Assembly (NCBI RefSeq): GCF_004570325.1
Contig: NZ_SPQO01000001.1
Coordinates: 186,001 to 250,000 of the forward strand
Length of the DNA stretch: 64,000 nucleotides
Direction: 5' to 3'
Source of the DNA: Mycobacterium sp. PS03-16
GTDB taxonomy: Bacteria; Actinomycetota; Actinomycetes; Mycobacteriales; Mycobacteriaceae
A program made the translations under genes and the position numbers. Positions 33,113 through 41,260 of the stretch are shown here, piece after piece (within the stretch, counting starts at the first letter, position 1; every line of letters starts with the position of its first letter). The notes beneath the pieces are model-generated. The model worked only from the letters and a program-made list of their open reading frames with translations. It ran no database searches and had not been told where the DNA came from.

Positions 33113-35177
33113 GGCCGGGGCCCTCCCACTGGCCCAGTCGCCACGCCCGCAGGGTGCGCAGCCACCGCTGGAATCGGGCCGGCTCCGGGTCGGGTGGGAG
33201 GACGAAGATCATCCGCACCTTGTTCTCGTGGAAGATCGGCGAGAGCCAGCGACCTGCCACCGACACCACCAGCGCGTCGTCGTCGAGGCTCCTCATGGCC
33301 GTCGGCAGGATCGCCGGCACCAGGTTCTCGTCGAGCGTCCGCATGACCCGGGCGCCGGCGCGGGTGTGCAGATCGGCGACCACCCCGTCGGGGAAGATGT
33401 CGAGGAACTGCGGCCCCAGATGGTCCGGGCTCTGCGGTGCTCTGGGTACTCCCGTGATCGGTGTGATCCACTGGGCGGTGACGATGCGGTCGAGCGCGTC
33501 GCGCCCGGTCGGCGCTGGCTCGTGCCAGAACCGGCCCCGATTGGCCGCGCCGCCGGTGACGCTCTGCACCGCGAGGTGGGGCCGGCGGTCCGGGTCGCCG
33601 GCCGACGACCGCTCGTAGAAGACCAACGATGTCGCCGAATGGAACGCGAGACATCCCCTGCCCGTCAACGTCGCTCGCATCACGTCGACCGCGGCGGCCC
33701 GCTGCCGCTGCGGGATCCACTCCGGGACGGTGATCGTGCCGGCACGCACCGGGCCCGCTTCCCCGGCGAGCGCTCGAATCCAGTCGCCGAGCGGCAACTG
33801 GGTGGCAGTGGGCGGTGTGCGGTCCTCGAGGTGCTGCACGTTGATGTGCACGATCAGCAGCACGATCATCGCCGCGGTGAGTTCGACGAGGTCCGAGGCG
33901 GGATTCGCATCGATCCACACCAGGATGAACAGCACCCCCGAGAACGCGATGGTCAGGTTGAGCGCCCGGAACCGGGCCTCAGCGAACAGCCGGATCTGGT
34001 AGGTCCCGATGAAGCTGCGCACGATGAACAGGGGGAGCAGCGCCAGCAGGAAGGTGAAGGGAATGCCGGGCAGGACGAACAGCCCCAATGCCACCGCCAG
34101 TCCCCAGAAGTACAGGGTCACGACCGGCGTGACGAGCAGCAGCCGGTGAAAGAACCACAACCGGTATTCACGCAGCGCCGGAAGGCGCCGTAGGCGAACG
34201 AAATCGAAGTAGAACACCGCCGTCGCCTCATAGGCGCCGCGCAGCAGCGGCAGCGTCAGATAGAAGAACTGGAACGCGTCGATGTCGCGCCATGCTTCGA
34301 AGCCGGCCGTCAGGTCGAACGAACGCGTGCTCGTGCCGTAGATCCCCGCGATCGCCAGGACGGCGATGGCGTCGAGTCGCAGGCCGAGTCCCGCCAGCGT
34401 GGTGGCGATACCCTGCCACATCGGGATTCTCGGTAGGCGAGCACGAAGCGAGCCGGAGGCCCGACGCCGAGGCGATACGCCATTGAGCCGGTACAGCCGC
34501 AGCGTGAAGTGGATGGTGATCCAGATCGAAAGCGCATTGGAGGCGATGATCGCGATCACCACGGCGGCGGTGGGGTAGAAGAACACCCCGGCGCCGATCA
34601 CCACGATCTGTACGACGGTCGGGGCGAAGAGCGTCCACAGCGGCCGGTAGATCCGGCGGGTGGCGTACATGCCCGAATGCAAGACGCGCACCGGCATTCG
34701 CAGCGCGAGCTCGACGACGACCAGGAAGGCGTACAGCAGGCCGACCGGATCGTCGTCGGCGGGAAGCAGCCACAGTGCCACCACCGCACCGGCGACCGTC
34801 ACGGCCGTCGCGGCGATCAGCGACAGCACGAGCCAGCTACCGACCTCCCGCTCAACGGCGTCCCGATCGCGGGTGAGGGACAACCCGCGGAGACGTTCGC
34901 GCATCACCTCCAACAGTCCCCACCAGGCGCCGCTGACGATCAGGCTGCCGACGCGCAGGATCATCACCGTGAACGCCGCCAGACCTCCGAGAGTGGAGAG
35001 GATGATCAGGAACTCGGCGACGTGGACGACGAACGTCGCACCGTCGACGAGCAGCGCGTAGCGCAGACGATAGGTGAAGTACGCGAACATTCGGCCGGTC
35101 AGCAGGCTGGCGTACAGCGAGACCGTGCGTTGCTCGCGGCGCCCGGTGCGGTCGAACCACCGATCGATGTCGTTCAC
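33102..35177 (-). CDS. Multi-pass membrane protein (flippase-like) with C-terminal soluble domain
   Basis: About 691 aa. The GTG at 35177 has GGAG 9 nt upstream; an in-frame GTG at 35195 would add 6 residues. Residues about 30-450 contain some 11-13 hydrophobic segments (FVVHVAEFLIILSTLGGLAA, VVQIVVIGAGVFFYPTAA, FVLPGIPFTFLLALLPLFIV). The arrangement resembles MOP/Wzx-type lipid flippases, but this is an impression. The last 240 residues (from about DWIRALAGEAG) are soluble and unrecognised. The stop lies within the reverse transcriptase gene (11-nt overlap). A membrane effector controlled by RT activity is one reading; a surface-polysaccharide flippase is another. Confidence 0.7.
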   Translation of the reverse strand: MNDIDRWFDRTGRREQRTVSLYASLLTGRMFAYFTYRLRYALLVDGATFVVHVAEFLIILSTLGGLAAFTVMILRVGSLIVSGAWWGLLEVMRERLRGLSLTRDRDAVEREVGSWLVLSLIAATAVTVAGAVVALWLLPADDDPVGLLYAFLVVVELALRMPVRVLHSGMYATRRIYRPLWTLFAPTVVQIVVIGAGVFFYPTAAVVIAIIASNALSIWITIHFTLRLYRLNGVSPRRRASGSLRARLPRIPMWQGIATTLAGLGLRLDAIAVLAIAGIYGTSTRSFDLTAGFEAWRDIDAFQFFYLTLPLLRGAYEATAVFYFDFVRLRRLPALREYRLWFFHRLLLVTPVVTLYFWGLAVALGLFVLPGIPFTFLLALLPLFIVRSFIGTYQIRLFAEARFRALNLTIAFSGVLFILVWIDANPASDLVELTAAMIVLLIVHINVQHLEDRTPPTATQLPLGDWIRALAGEAGPVRAGTITVPEWIPQRQRAAAVDVMRATLTGRGCLAFHSATSLVFYERSSAGDPDRRPHLAVQSVTGGAANRGRFWHEPAPTGRDALDRIVTAQWITPITGVPRAPQSPDHLGPQFLDIFPDGVVADLHTRAGARVMRTLDENLVPAILPTAMRSLDDDALVVSVAGRWLSPIFHENKVRMIFVLPPDPEPARFQRWLRTLRAWRLGQWEGPGHGA

Positions 35178-35314
35178 CCGGAGTTTCTCCACCACCGCGG
35201 CACGTTCGCAACACCTTTCGTCGGCGATCGCGCAACGCCGACCCCCCGTTGTGGGAGGCTGGCGCGTGCAGTGAGCGCAGAGATGTCCTGCTCCCTCGTG
35301 TGAAAGGGTGCATC

Positions 35315-36076
35315 ATGCGGCGAGGCGACGTAGCCGTATTGTCGATTTCCTCGGCTCTGGCCGCGGTCGTGGTCGCCGCCGTCACCTACGGCGTGACCGT
35401 TCTCGACCGAACACCGAACCCGTCGGCGATGGTCTCCGACGACGGTGCCGCGAGTTGGCTGGTGCTCACCTGGGCGCCGAGCTTCTGCACCGTCGAACCG
35501 GGGAACGCGGCGTGTGAATCCGGCGAGGCCGAGAACGCGGGCCAGACGCTGGTCCTGCACGGCCTGTGGCCGCAGCCGCCCGACCGGCAGTACTGCGGTC
35601 TGCCGAAAGACCTGCGCGACCGCGAGTCCGAGCTACCGCCCGTGGAGTTGTCCGCCGACGTCCGGGATCGGTTGCGGTCGACGACCGTCGACACCGCGGC
35701 GCTGGTGCCTCACGAGTGGTACACCCACGGCACGTGTGCAGGGGTCTCGCCGGACGACTACTTCAACGACGCAGCCGCCATGACCGAGGAGATGCGCAAG
35801 GCCCTCGACCCCGTGTTTCGCGACGCGGCGGGCGGCAGGCTGACGCTGGCAGCCGTCCGTGAGCGCGTCGACGCGGCGTTCGGTGCCGGCGCGGGGGAGC
35901 GGGTCGGGCTCGGATGTCGCACGGGTGCCGGCACGGGAGCCGTCGTCGTCGACGTGCGGCTGTCGTTGCCGCCGGTGGTGGCCCTGCGCGACGCTGGCGG
36001 CGCCGTCTCGTTGGCCGATGCGCTGCACGAGGGTCCCCCGATGATCGCGCAGTGCCGGCACGGCAGTCTGCCGTGA
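35315..36076 (+). CDS. Secreted RNase T2 family ribonuclease
   Basis: A 253-aa protein. Residues 8-30 form a signal peptide or membrane anchor (AVLSISSALAAVVVAAVTYG). The two conserved active-site blocks of RNase T2 are present: CAS I LHGLWPQ (81-87, His82) and CAS II HEWYTHGTC (133-141, His133, Glu134, His138). The enzyme would cut RNA outside the cytoplasmic membrane. Several cysteines fit disulphides. The ATG at 35315 has GAAAGG upstream; the frame is open to 35249. It is divergent from the membrane protein/RT operon over a gap of about 137 bp and is convergent with the DraG-phosphatase gene. Confidence 0.85.
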   Translation: MRRGDVAVLSISSALAAVVVAAVTYGVTVLDRTPNPSAMVSDDGAASWLVLTWAPSFCTVEPGNAACESGEAENAGQTLVLHGLWPQPPDRQYCGLPKDLRDRESELPPVELSADVRDRLRSTTVDTAALVPHEWYTHGTCAGVSPDDYFNDAAAMTEEMRKALDPVFRDAAGGRLTLAAVRERVDAAFGAGAGERVGLGCRTGAGTGAVVVDVRLSLPPVVALRDAGGAVSLADALHEGPPMIAQCRHGSLP

Positions 36077-36091
36077 GGGCACCGCGCCGCG

Positions 36092-38221
36092 TCACACGAA
36101 CCCCTCCTCGGTCACCACCACACCGTCGGCGGTGATCCGATGGGCCTGACCGGACCCACCGACGACCCGGCACCAGCTCTGGACGTCCAGCCCGCCATCG
36201 CGCAGGACGATGTGGAACCCGCCGTACATCTCCGGGACCGGGAACCACAGCTTCCGACCCGGCACCTCGTGCAGGATGCCCGCCGACGGGTAGCGCAGCA
36301 GCTCGTGCGGGTCGCGCCCGTCGAACATCTTCCCGCGGATCCGGCTGTCGATCAGCTCGGCCAGATTCCGGTCGATCGCCCGAATGACCCTCGGCGGCAA
36401 CGACACCGGAGGCGCCAGTAGCCGAGCGACACCCGTACCGCCGCCATGCCGTTCCACTAGCACGTCATACGGCGTTCGCCCCCGCGCGTCCGTGATCGAT
36501 CGCAGCGCCCCACGCTCCAGCAGTTCCGCCACGACGTTCGCGGACGCGCCGTGCCACGCCGCCTGGTGCAGCACCGTGAACCACGCCTTGCCGCCCGGCC
36601 GCCACCAGTTGATGTCCGCCGACCGGCTTGGATCGTCGAGCAGCGCGAACACCGCCGGCCAGTCACCGGCCTTAGCGGCGTCGGCGAGCTGGTGCCCGGC
36701 CGTCACCACCGGATCCGACACCATCGTCGGATCGATCACCCCGGTCCACGCGAACGTCCCCTCTGCGGTGCGCGCCGGATGGAGGCGCGGCGGGTGCAGA
36801 CGGTGAAGAGCCTTGCGGAACGCGCCGTTCGGATGCGCGGACGGCAACACCCGCGTGACGTCCGCAAGCGCCTCGTCGATATCCACACCTTTCAGTCGCG
36901 CACCGTACAGCGCACCGATCGTCGGCGTACGGCTGTGGGCGCCGACGCAGTGCACCAGCACGGTGTGCCCCTCGCCGCGCAACCGCTCGACCGCCCGCAC
37001 CGCGTCCAGCAGCACGAAGTCAAGGTGCGGGTTTTCGTCGTGTGCCACCCGGTCGATCAATCGCACCTCCACGTGCGGCATCCCCTCCGGCACATCGCCA
37101 TCGGCCACCCGGCACAGCGACACCACCGCCTCGACGTCGGCCGGCAGCCGGCGCAGCACGCCGATTCCGCCCAGCACCACCTGCGCGTCGTACGGGTGGC
37201 GCGCCACGGTGTCGACCGGCGAACCCGGGTAGGCGAAGTCGAAGGGATCCGGTTCACCCTTGCGGTGGATCGCCGACGCCAGGTCGATCAGCCCGCGCGC
37301 GGTCATCCCCGGCCACCCGTGCAGCAGCGCCCGCCACTGCACCGGCACCGCCGACGCCCCGTACGCCGCGCCGAGCAGCCCGCCGGCGATCGCCGCGACG
37401 GTGTCGGTGTCGTTGCCCGCCCGCACCGCCGCCTCCAGCGCCCGCCGCAGATGGTCCGCGCGGAACACCCCGCGGACCGGATCGTCAACGGGCACCGGCG
37501 TGGCGGCGATCGCCGACCACGCGGCCTGCAGCGCGGCCACCACCCAGCCGTTGTTCGCGAACGACGACGGACGACCCGACTCGGCCGCGTCCAGCCGTTC
37601 CGACCACAACTTGCGGCGACTCCAGTCGATGTGGCGCAACCCGATTCGTACATCGAGCTCAGAAGCCAGCACCGCGTGGCGGATTGCGCTGCACCACAGC
37701 ACGCAGGCGTCGCCGGCATCGGGATCGTGGTGGGTCAGCTCGCTCACCGCGCGGGCGGCGTCGACCATGCCGTCCTCGTCGTCAAGGTAGGCGAGCGCCA
37801 CCGGTGCGGTGCGCATCAGCGAGCCGTTCCCGGCCGTGCGCCCGGTGCGCTCATGCAGCCGGGCCGACTCCGCGCGGGCGCGCGTCGCCGAAATCCCACC
37901 CGCGCGGGCGGCGGCGGTGAGCACCGATCGGGTCTGGATTCCGACGTCCTTGGCGCGCAGCGACCACTCGTGCCAACGCGCGACGATCGCGTCCTGGGCG
38001 GCCGAGTCGCGCAGGTCGGCGCCGGTCGCGGCGACCTCGGCGATCGCGACCGCCATGGCCGTGTCGTCGGTCCATTCGCCGGGCTCCCACACGCCCCCGC
38101 CGACCATCTCCACCGGCAGCTCCGGACCGCGAGCCGGGCCGAACTCATACGGCGCGCCGAGTGCGTCGCCGGCCGCCGTCGCCAGCAGCACGCCTTCGAT
38201 GCGGTCATTCATCGATGTCAT
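36092..38221 (-). CDS. ADP-ribosylglycohydrolase / dual-specificity phosphatase / ankyrin fusion
   Basis: A 709-aa protein with three domains in series. Residues 1 to about 310 are a DraG-type ADP-ribosylglycohydrolase, with GDALGAPYEFG and both metal-binding motifs (WTDDTAMA; NDTDTVAAIAGGLLG). Residues about 350-470 hold a dual-specificity phosphatase with the CX5R loop VLVHCVGAHSRTPT. Residues about 500-590 contain ankyrin-like sequence (TVLHQAAWHGASANVVAELL). A 100-residue C-terminal domain is unknown. The ATG at 38221 has a GGAGGGGG site; a second ATG lies 9 nt later. It should remove ADP-ribose from proteins or small molecules. Divergent from the NrtR-like regulator, which probably controls it through the palindrome between them. 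Confidence 0.85.
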   Translation of the reverse strand: MTSMNDRIEGVLLATAAGDALGAPYEFGPARGPELPVEMVGGGVWEPGEWTDDTAMAVAIAEVAATGADLRDSAAQDAIVARWHEWSLRAKDVGIQTRSVLTAAARAGGISATRARAESARLHERTGRTAGNGSLMRTAPVALAYLDDEDGMVDAARAVSELTHHDPDAGDACVLWCSAIRHAVLASELDVRIGLRHIDWSRRKLWSERLDAAESGRPSSFANNGWVVAALQAAWSAIAATPVPVDDPVRGVFRADHLRRALEAAVRAGNDTDTVAAIAGGLLGAAYGASAVPVQWRALLHGWPGMTARGLIDLASAIHRKGEPDPFDFAYPGSPVDTVARHPYDAQVVLGGIGVLRRLPADVEAVVSLCRVADGDVPEGMPHVEVRLIDRVAHDENPHLDFVLLDAVRAVERLRGEGHTVLVHCVGAHSRTPTIGALYGARLKGVDIDEALADVTRVLPSAHPNGAFRKALHRLHPPRLHPARTAEGTFAWTGVIDPTMVSDPVVTAGHQLADAAKAGDWPAVFALLDDPSRSADINWWRPGGKAWFTVLHQAAWHGASANVVAELLERGALRSITDARGRTPYDVLVERHGGGTGVARLLAPPVSLPPRVIRAIDRNLAELIDSRIRGKMFDGRDPHELLRYPSAGILHEVPGRKLWFPVPEMYGGFHIVLRDGGLDVQSWCRVVGGSGQAHRITADGVVVTEEGFV

Positions 38222-38240
38222 GACATCCCCCTCCGAGCAT

Positions 38241-38260
38241 TTAGCGCGTTTCTGCGCTAA
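38241..38260. promoter_or_regulatory. Perfect palindromic operator, probable NrtR-like site
   Basis: TTAGCGC-N6-GCGCTAA, a perfect 7-bp inverted repeat, lies in the 69-bp gap between the DraG fusion gene and the divergent Nudix/winged-helix regulator. It sits 20 nt from one start codon and 31 nt from the other, where bound repressor would block both promoters. NrtR-type regulators bind this kind of site and are often autoregulated. Confidence 0.7.
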
Positions 38261-38290
38261 TCGAGTATCACTGTACGCTGAGGCACCGAC

Positions 38291-38944
38291 ATGAGTCACG
38301 AATCGTTCCGGGACGGCAGCGGGCGGACGCTCGCCGACTACCCGCGCCCGTCGGTCGCGGTGGACACCGCGGTGCTGACGTTGGACGCCGACCTCGGGCT
38401 GATGGTGCTGCAGGTGCGCCGCAACGAGGGGCCGGGGTGGGCGCTGCCCGGCACGTTCCTGCACGAGGGGGAGCGGCTGGCCGACGCGGTCGACCGATCG
38501 CTGCGGGTAAAGGCGAACGTGCGGGGGCTGCGGCCGCGCCAGCTGCAGGTGTTCGACGACCCGGCGCGCGACGACCGTGGGTGGGTGCTGTCGGTCGCGC
38601 ACGTGCAGGTGGTCCAGAGCGAGCAGCTGGCGTCGCGGTTCGCCGAGACGACGCGGCTGATGCCGGTCGGGCGGCCGGGGCGGCTGCCCTACGACCACGC
38701 CGACATCATCGTGCGCGCCGTCGAGCACCTGCGCGCCCGCTACGCCGACGCACCCGATCCGGACCGCCTGCTCGGCGAGGAGTTCACGCTGCGCGAGCTG
38801 AGGAGGGCGCACGAGGCGGTGGCCGGCGAGGCGCCGCAGCGCGACACCTTCCGCCGCGCGATGGGGCCGAAGCTCGTCCCGACCGGTGTCACGACGAGCG
38901 GCGGCCGGGGCCGTCCCGCCGAGTTGTTCCGACGCGCGGACTGA
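38291..38944 (+). CDS. NrtR-like transcriptional regulator (degenerate Nudix plus winged helix)
   Basis: A 217-aa protein. Residues about 20-150 are a Nudix fold, but the Nudix box reads GTFLHEGERLADAVDRSLRVKA: the catalytic REUXEE part is missing, as in NrtR regulators, which sense ADP-ribose or NAD-related ligands without hydrolysing them. The C-terminal 65 residues (FTLRELRRAHEAVAGEAPQR, DTFRRAM) match the NrtR winged helix. GAGG lies 8 nt before the ATG. The neighbour is a divergent ADP-ribosylglycohydrolase gene and the gap contains a palindrome, so it probably represses that gene and itself according to ADP-ribose level. Confidence 0.85.
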   Translation: MSHESFRDGSGRTLADYPRPSVAVDTAVLTLDADLGLMVLQVRRNEGPGWALPGTFLHEGERLADAVDRSLRVKANVRGLRPRQLQVFDDPARDDRGWVLSVAHVQVVQSEQLASRFAETTRLMPVGRPGRLPYDHADIIVRAVEHLRARYADAPDPDRLLGEEFTLRELRRAHEAVAGEAPQRDTFRRAMGPKLVPTGVTTSGGRGRPAELFRRAD

Positions 38945-38946
38945 AA

Positions 38947-39360
38947 TCAGCGTGACGCTTGGTGGCGCGACGCCTGGGCCTGCGCCTCGTCGCGCCAGCC
39001 GTCGGCGCGCATGCTGACGCCGGGCCGGTCGATCCACGCGCAGCGCAGGCATGCGGCATGGGCCACCCACTGCACCGCGTCGAGGACGACGCCGGGATGC
39101 TGCTCGGGCCAGTGCGCCGGGTCGGGTCCGTAGTACGACTCGTAGAGCTCGCGGAGTGCTTCACGCTGATCCCACAGTCGGCGGACGACGTTGACGCCGG
39201 TGGTCATGCGCTTCCAGTACACCCACGACGTGACGCGGCGGGGCGGGAAGAACGCTGCGTAGTAGGGCCCCCACGAGTCGGCGTAGCCGGCGCCCGGTTG
39301 CCAGCTGTCCCGGAGGTGAGTTGAAGGGGTGTTCGGGTCGATCGGTCCTGCGTCGGTCAT
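38947..39360 (-). CDS. Small hypothetical protein
   Basis: A 137-aa protein I do not recognise. It begins MTDAGPIDPNTPSTHLRDSW at the ATG at 39360, although its ribosome binding site is poor and the frame stays open to 39444. It is rich in tryptophan and tyrosine (YADSWGPYYAAFFPPRR, SYYGPDPAHW) and has HAACLRCAW near the end. No signal peptide or membrane segment. It ends 2 nt from the convergent NrtR-like gene. Confidence 0.65.
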   Translation of the reverse strand: MTDAGPIDPNTPSTHLRDSWQPGAGYADSWGPYYAAFFPPRRVTSWVYWKRMTTGVNVVRRLWDQREALRELYESYYGPDPAHWPEQHPGVVLDAVQWVAHAACLRCAWIDRPGVSMRADGWRDEAQAQASRHQASR

Positions 39361-39589
39361 CGGTCTGACGTCTTCCGTCGGCCTCCGCCGTGGAGGCGCT
39401 CTTGCCGCACCGGTCGGTGTCGGCCGCTTCGTCATCCGAGCCACCCACGAGCGTGGGGTTGGCGCACCGCCGAGTCGGAGCTTGGCGACGGTGTCTCGTG
39501 AAGCGGTTCCAGCCTATCCGCGACGCCCGACAGGTACGCCCGGGCGCGAACCGGCCCGGCGTCACGGCGAACGCGGATACCGTGGACCG

Positions 39590-41110
39590 GTGACGACCGG
39601 GCACCTGTTCGTTGCGCAGGGCGACCTCACGAGGCTGGCCTGCGACAGCATCCTGATCCCGTGCGATTCCGAAGGTAACGTGAATGCGGTCTGGCGGCCG
39701 CTGCTGCCGCCGAGCCTCCGGCCGTCGCGGCGCAATCCAGGATGGCTGGTGCTCGACAGCGACCTCGACGACGCGGGCATGGCCAAGCTTCCCGCGGCCG
39801 ACGGTCGAGCGGTATTCGCTTTCGCCACAGTCGATGTGGACCGCGACGCCACACCGGAGCAGGTTGCCCAGCGGACGTGGGCGGCAGTGGGTCGCGCCGC
39901 CACGCGGGTCGAAGCGCATGGCAGGCGGGTCAGGCCGTTGGTGGGGTTGCCCTTGCCCGGCACCGGCCACGGCGGCCTGAGTTCGCATCGCGGGAAGGTC
40001 ATCGGCGCCCTCCTGGAGCGCTTCCGCAGTTCGCCGGTGAGCGCGGACGTCGCCCTGGTGCTGTCCGACCGGCGCGACTTCGCGGCCGTCCAGGAGCGCC
40101 GGAACGACGACGACTGGAGTGACCTGACGGAGGACCTCCGCGGGCACGCCGATCGCCTCGGCGGCTTGGCGGCGCGGCAGGAGCTCGCGCTGTTCATCGG
40201 CGCCGGGGTGTCCGTCCCCGTGGGCCTGCCGGACTGGTGGCGCCTCCTCAATGCACTGGCTGAAGAGGCCGGGTTGGAAATTCCGGCCGATGAGAAGGAT
40301 CAGTACCGGGCGGCGAAGCCGATCGTGGACAAGCTGGGCGCGCGATATCACGAGGCCGTTCGGCGGCAACTGGATACGGACAAGCACGCGGCCGGTCACG
40401 CGCTGCTCGCCAACCTGGGTGTCCGCCGGATGGTGACCACGAACTTCGACTGCTGCATGGAGAACGCTCTGGCTCGACCCGTCGGCGAGTTCCGCGTGCT
40501 CACTCGCCGGCTGGCGATCGGCGGGGCACCGTGGCTGTTGAAGATCAACGGCGACATTCAGCAACCCGATTCGATCGTGCTGACGAGAGACCAGCTGGGC
40601 AAGGATCCGGAAGAGCGGCGCGCCCTGGAGGGTGTCGTGCAGAGTCTGCTGTTGACCAATCACCTGTTGTTCGTCGGCTTCAGCCTCACCGACGACAATT
40701 TCCTCGCCCTCGCCAAAGCGGTCTCGAAGGTGCGTCAGCGAGCTCAGGACGAGGCGCCGTCGCTCCCGGGCACAGCCCTGGCTCTCACGGCAGACGGGCT
40801 GGAACGGGCAGGCTACAAAGAGCTTCACATGGTGGCGATGAACAAGACGTCACGCGAGGACGGCGCTCGGACGTTGGAAATCTTCCTCGACCGCCTGGTG
40901 TGGGCGGCTGCGACTCGAAGTGACCGGGCCAGTGAGTATCTGCTCGACGACCGCTACGCCAGCGGCCTCTCCGATCCCGACTCGAGATTGCGAGACCTGC
41001 TCATCGGGCTGGTCAAGAACGCTGGGCCGGAAGTGAGGTCGAGCAGCGGGTGGCAGCAGGTGGCCGACTGCCTGCGTGCGTTGGGAGCCGACGACGAGTT
41101 GCTCGGTTAG
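39590..41110 (+). CDS. Macro-like domain fused to SIR2-family domain
   Basis: A 506-aa protein with a GTG start. Residues 1-165 resemble a macro (ADP-ribose-binding) domain: QGDLTRLACDSILIPCD and RPLVGLPLPGTGHGGL. Residues about 198-420 are a SIR2_2-type domain, with FIGAGVSVPVGLPDW (GAGVS 204-208), VTTNFDCCMENAL (TTNFD 283-287), SIVLTRDQL and FVGFSLTDDNFLAL. Where the family normally has the catalytic KxHG, this protein reads KING (Asn320). SIR2-domain proteins in defence systems such as Thoeris and DSR destroy NAD when phage is sensed; the macro-like part may bind an ADP-ribose signal. The His-to-Asn change makes activity uncertain. Confidence 0.75.
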   Translation: MTTGHLFVAQGDLTRLACDSILIPCDSEGNVNAVWRPLLPPSLRPSRRNPGWLVLDSDLDDAGMAKLPAADGRAVFAFATVDVDRDATPEQVAQRTWAAVGRAATRVEAHGRRVRPLVGLPLPGTGHGGLSSHRGKVIGALLERFRSSPVSADVALVLSDRRDFAAVQERRNDDDWSDLTEDLRGHADRLGGLAARQELALFIGAGVSVPVGLPDWWRLLNALAEEAGLEIPADEKDQYRAAKPIVDKLGARYHEAVRRQLDTDKHAAGHALLANLGVRRMVTTNFDCCMENALARPVGEFRVLTRRLAIGGAPWLLKINGDIQQPDSIVLTRDQLGKDPEERRALEGVVQSLLLTNHLLFVGFSLTDDNFLALAKAVSKVRQRAQDEAPSLPGTALALTADGLERAGYKELHMVAMNKTSREDGARTLEIFLDRLVWAAATRSDRASEYLLDDRYASGLSDPDSRLRDLLIGLVKNAGPEVRSSSGWQQVADCLRALGADDELLG

Positions 41111-41260
41111 CGGCGCTCAAACGGGCGCAAGCCGCGCCTGTCGCGAGTGGACTCGGTGGGCGATGGAGCCGAAACTCGTCCCGACGCACCTCGCGAGTGA
41201 GCGCTCATGGCTGCGGCGAGTCGCCGATCACGACCATGGCTGCTCTTTCGCGCGCAGCCC

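Noticed and set aside
31712..33346. A 544-codon plus-strand frame
   Set aside because: It covers the reverse transcriptase gene on the other strand, whose motifs A and YNDD show which strand is coding.
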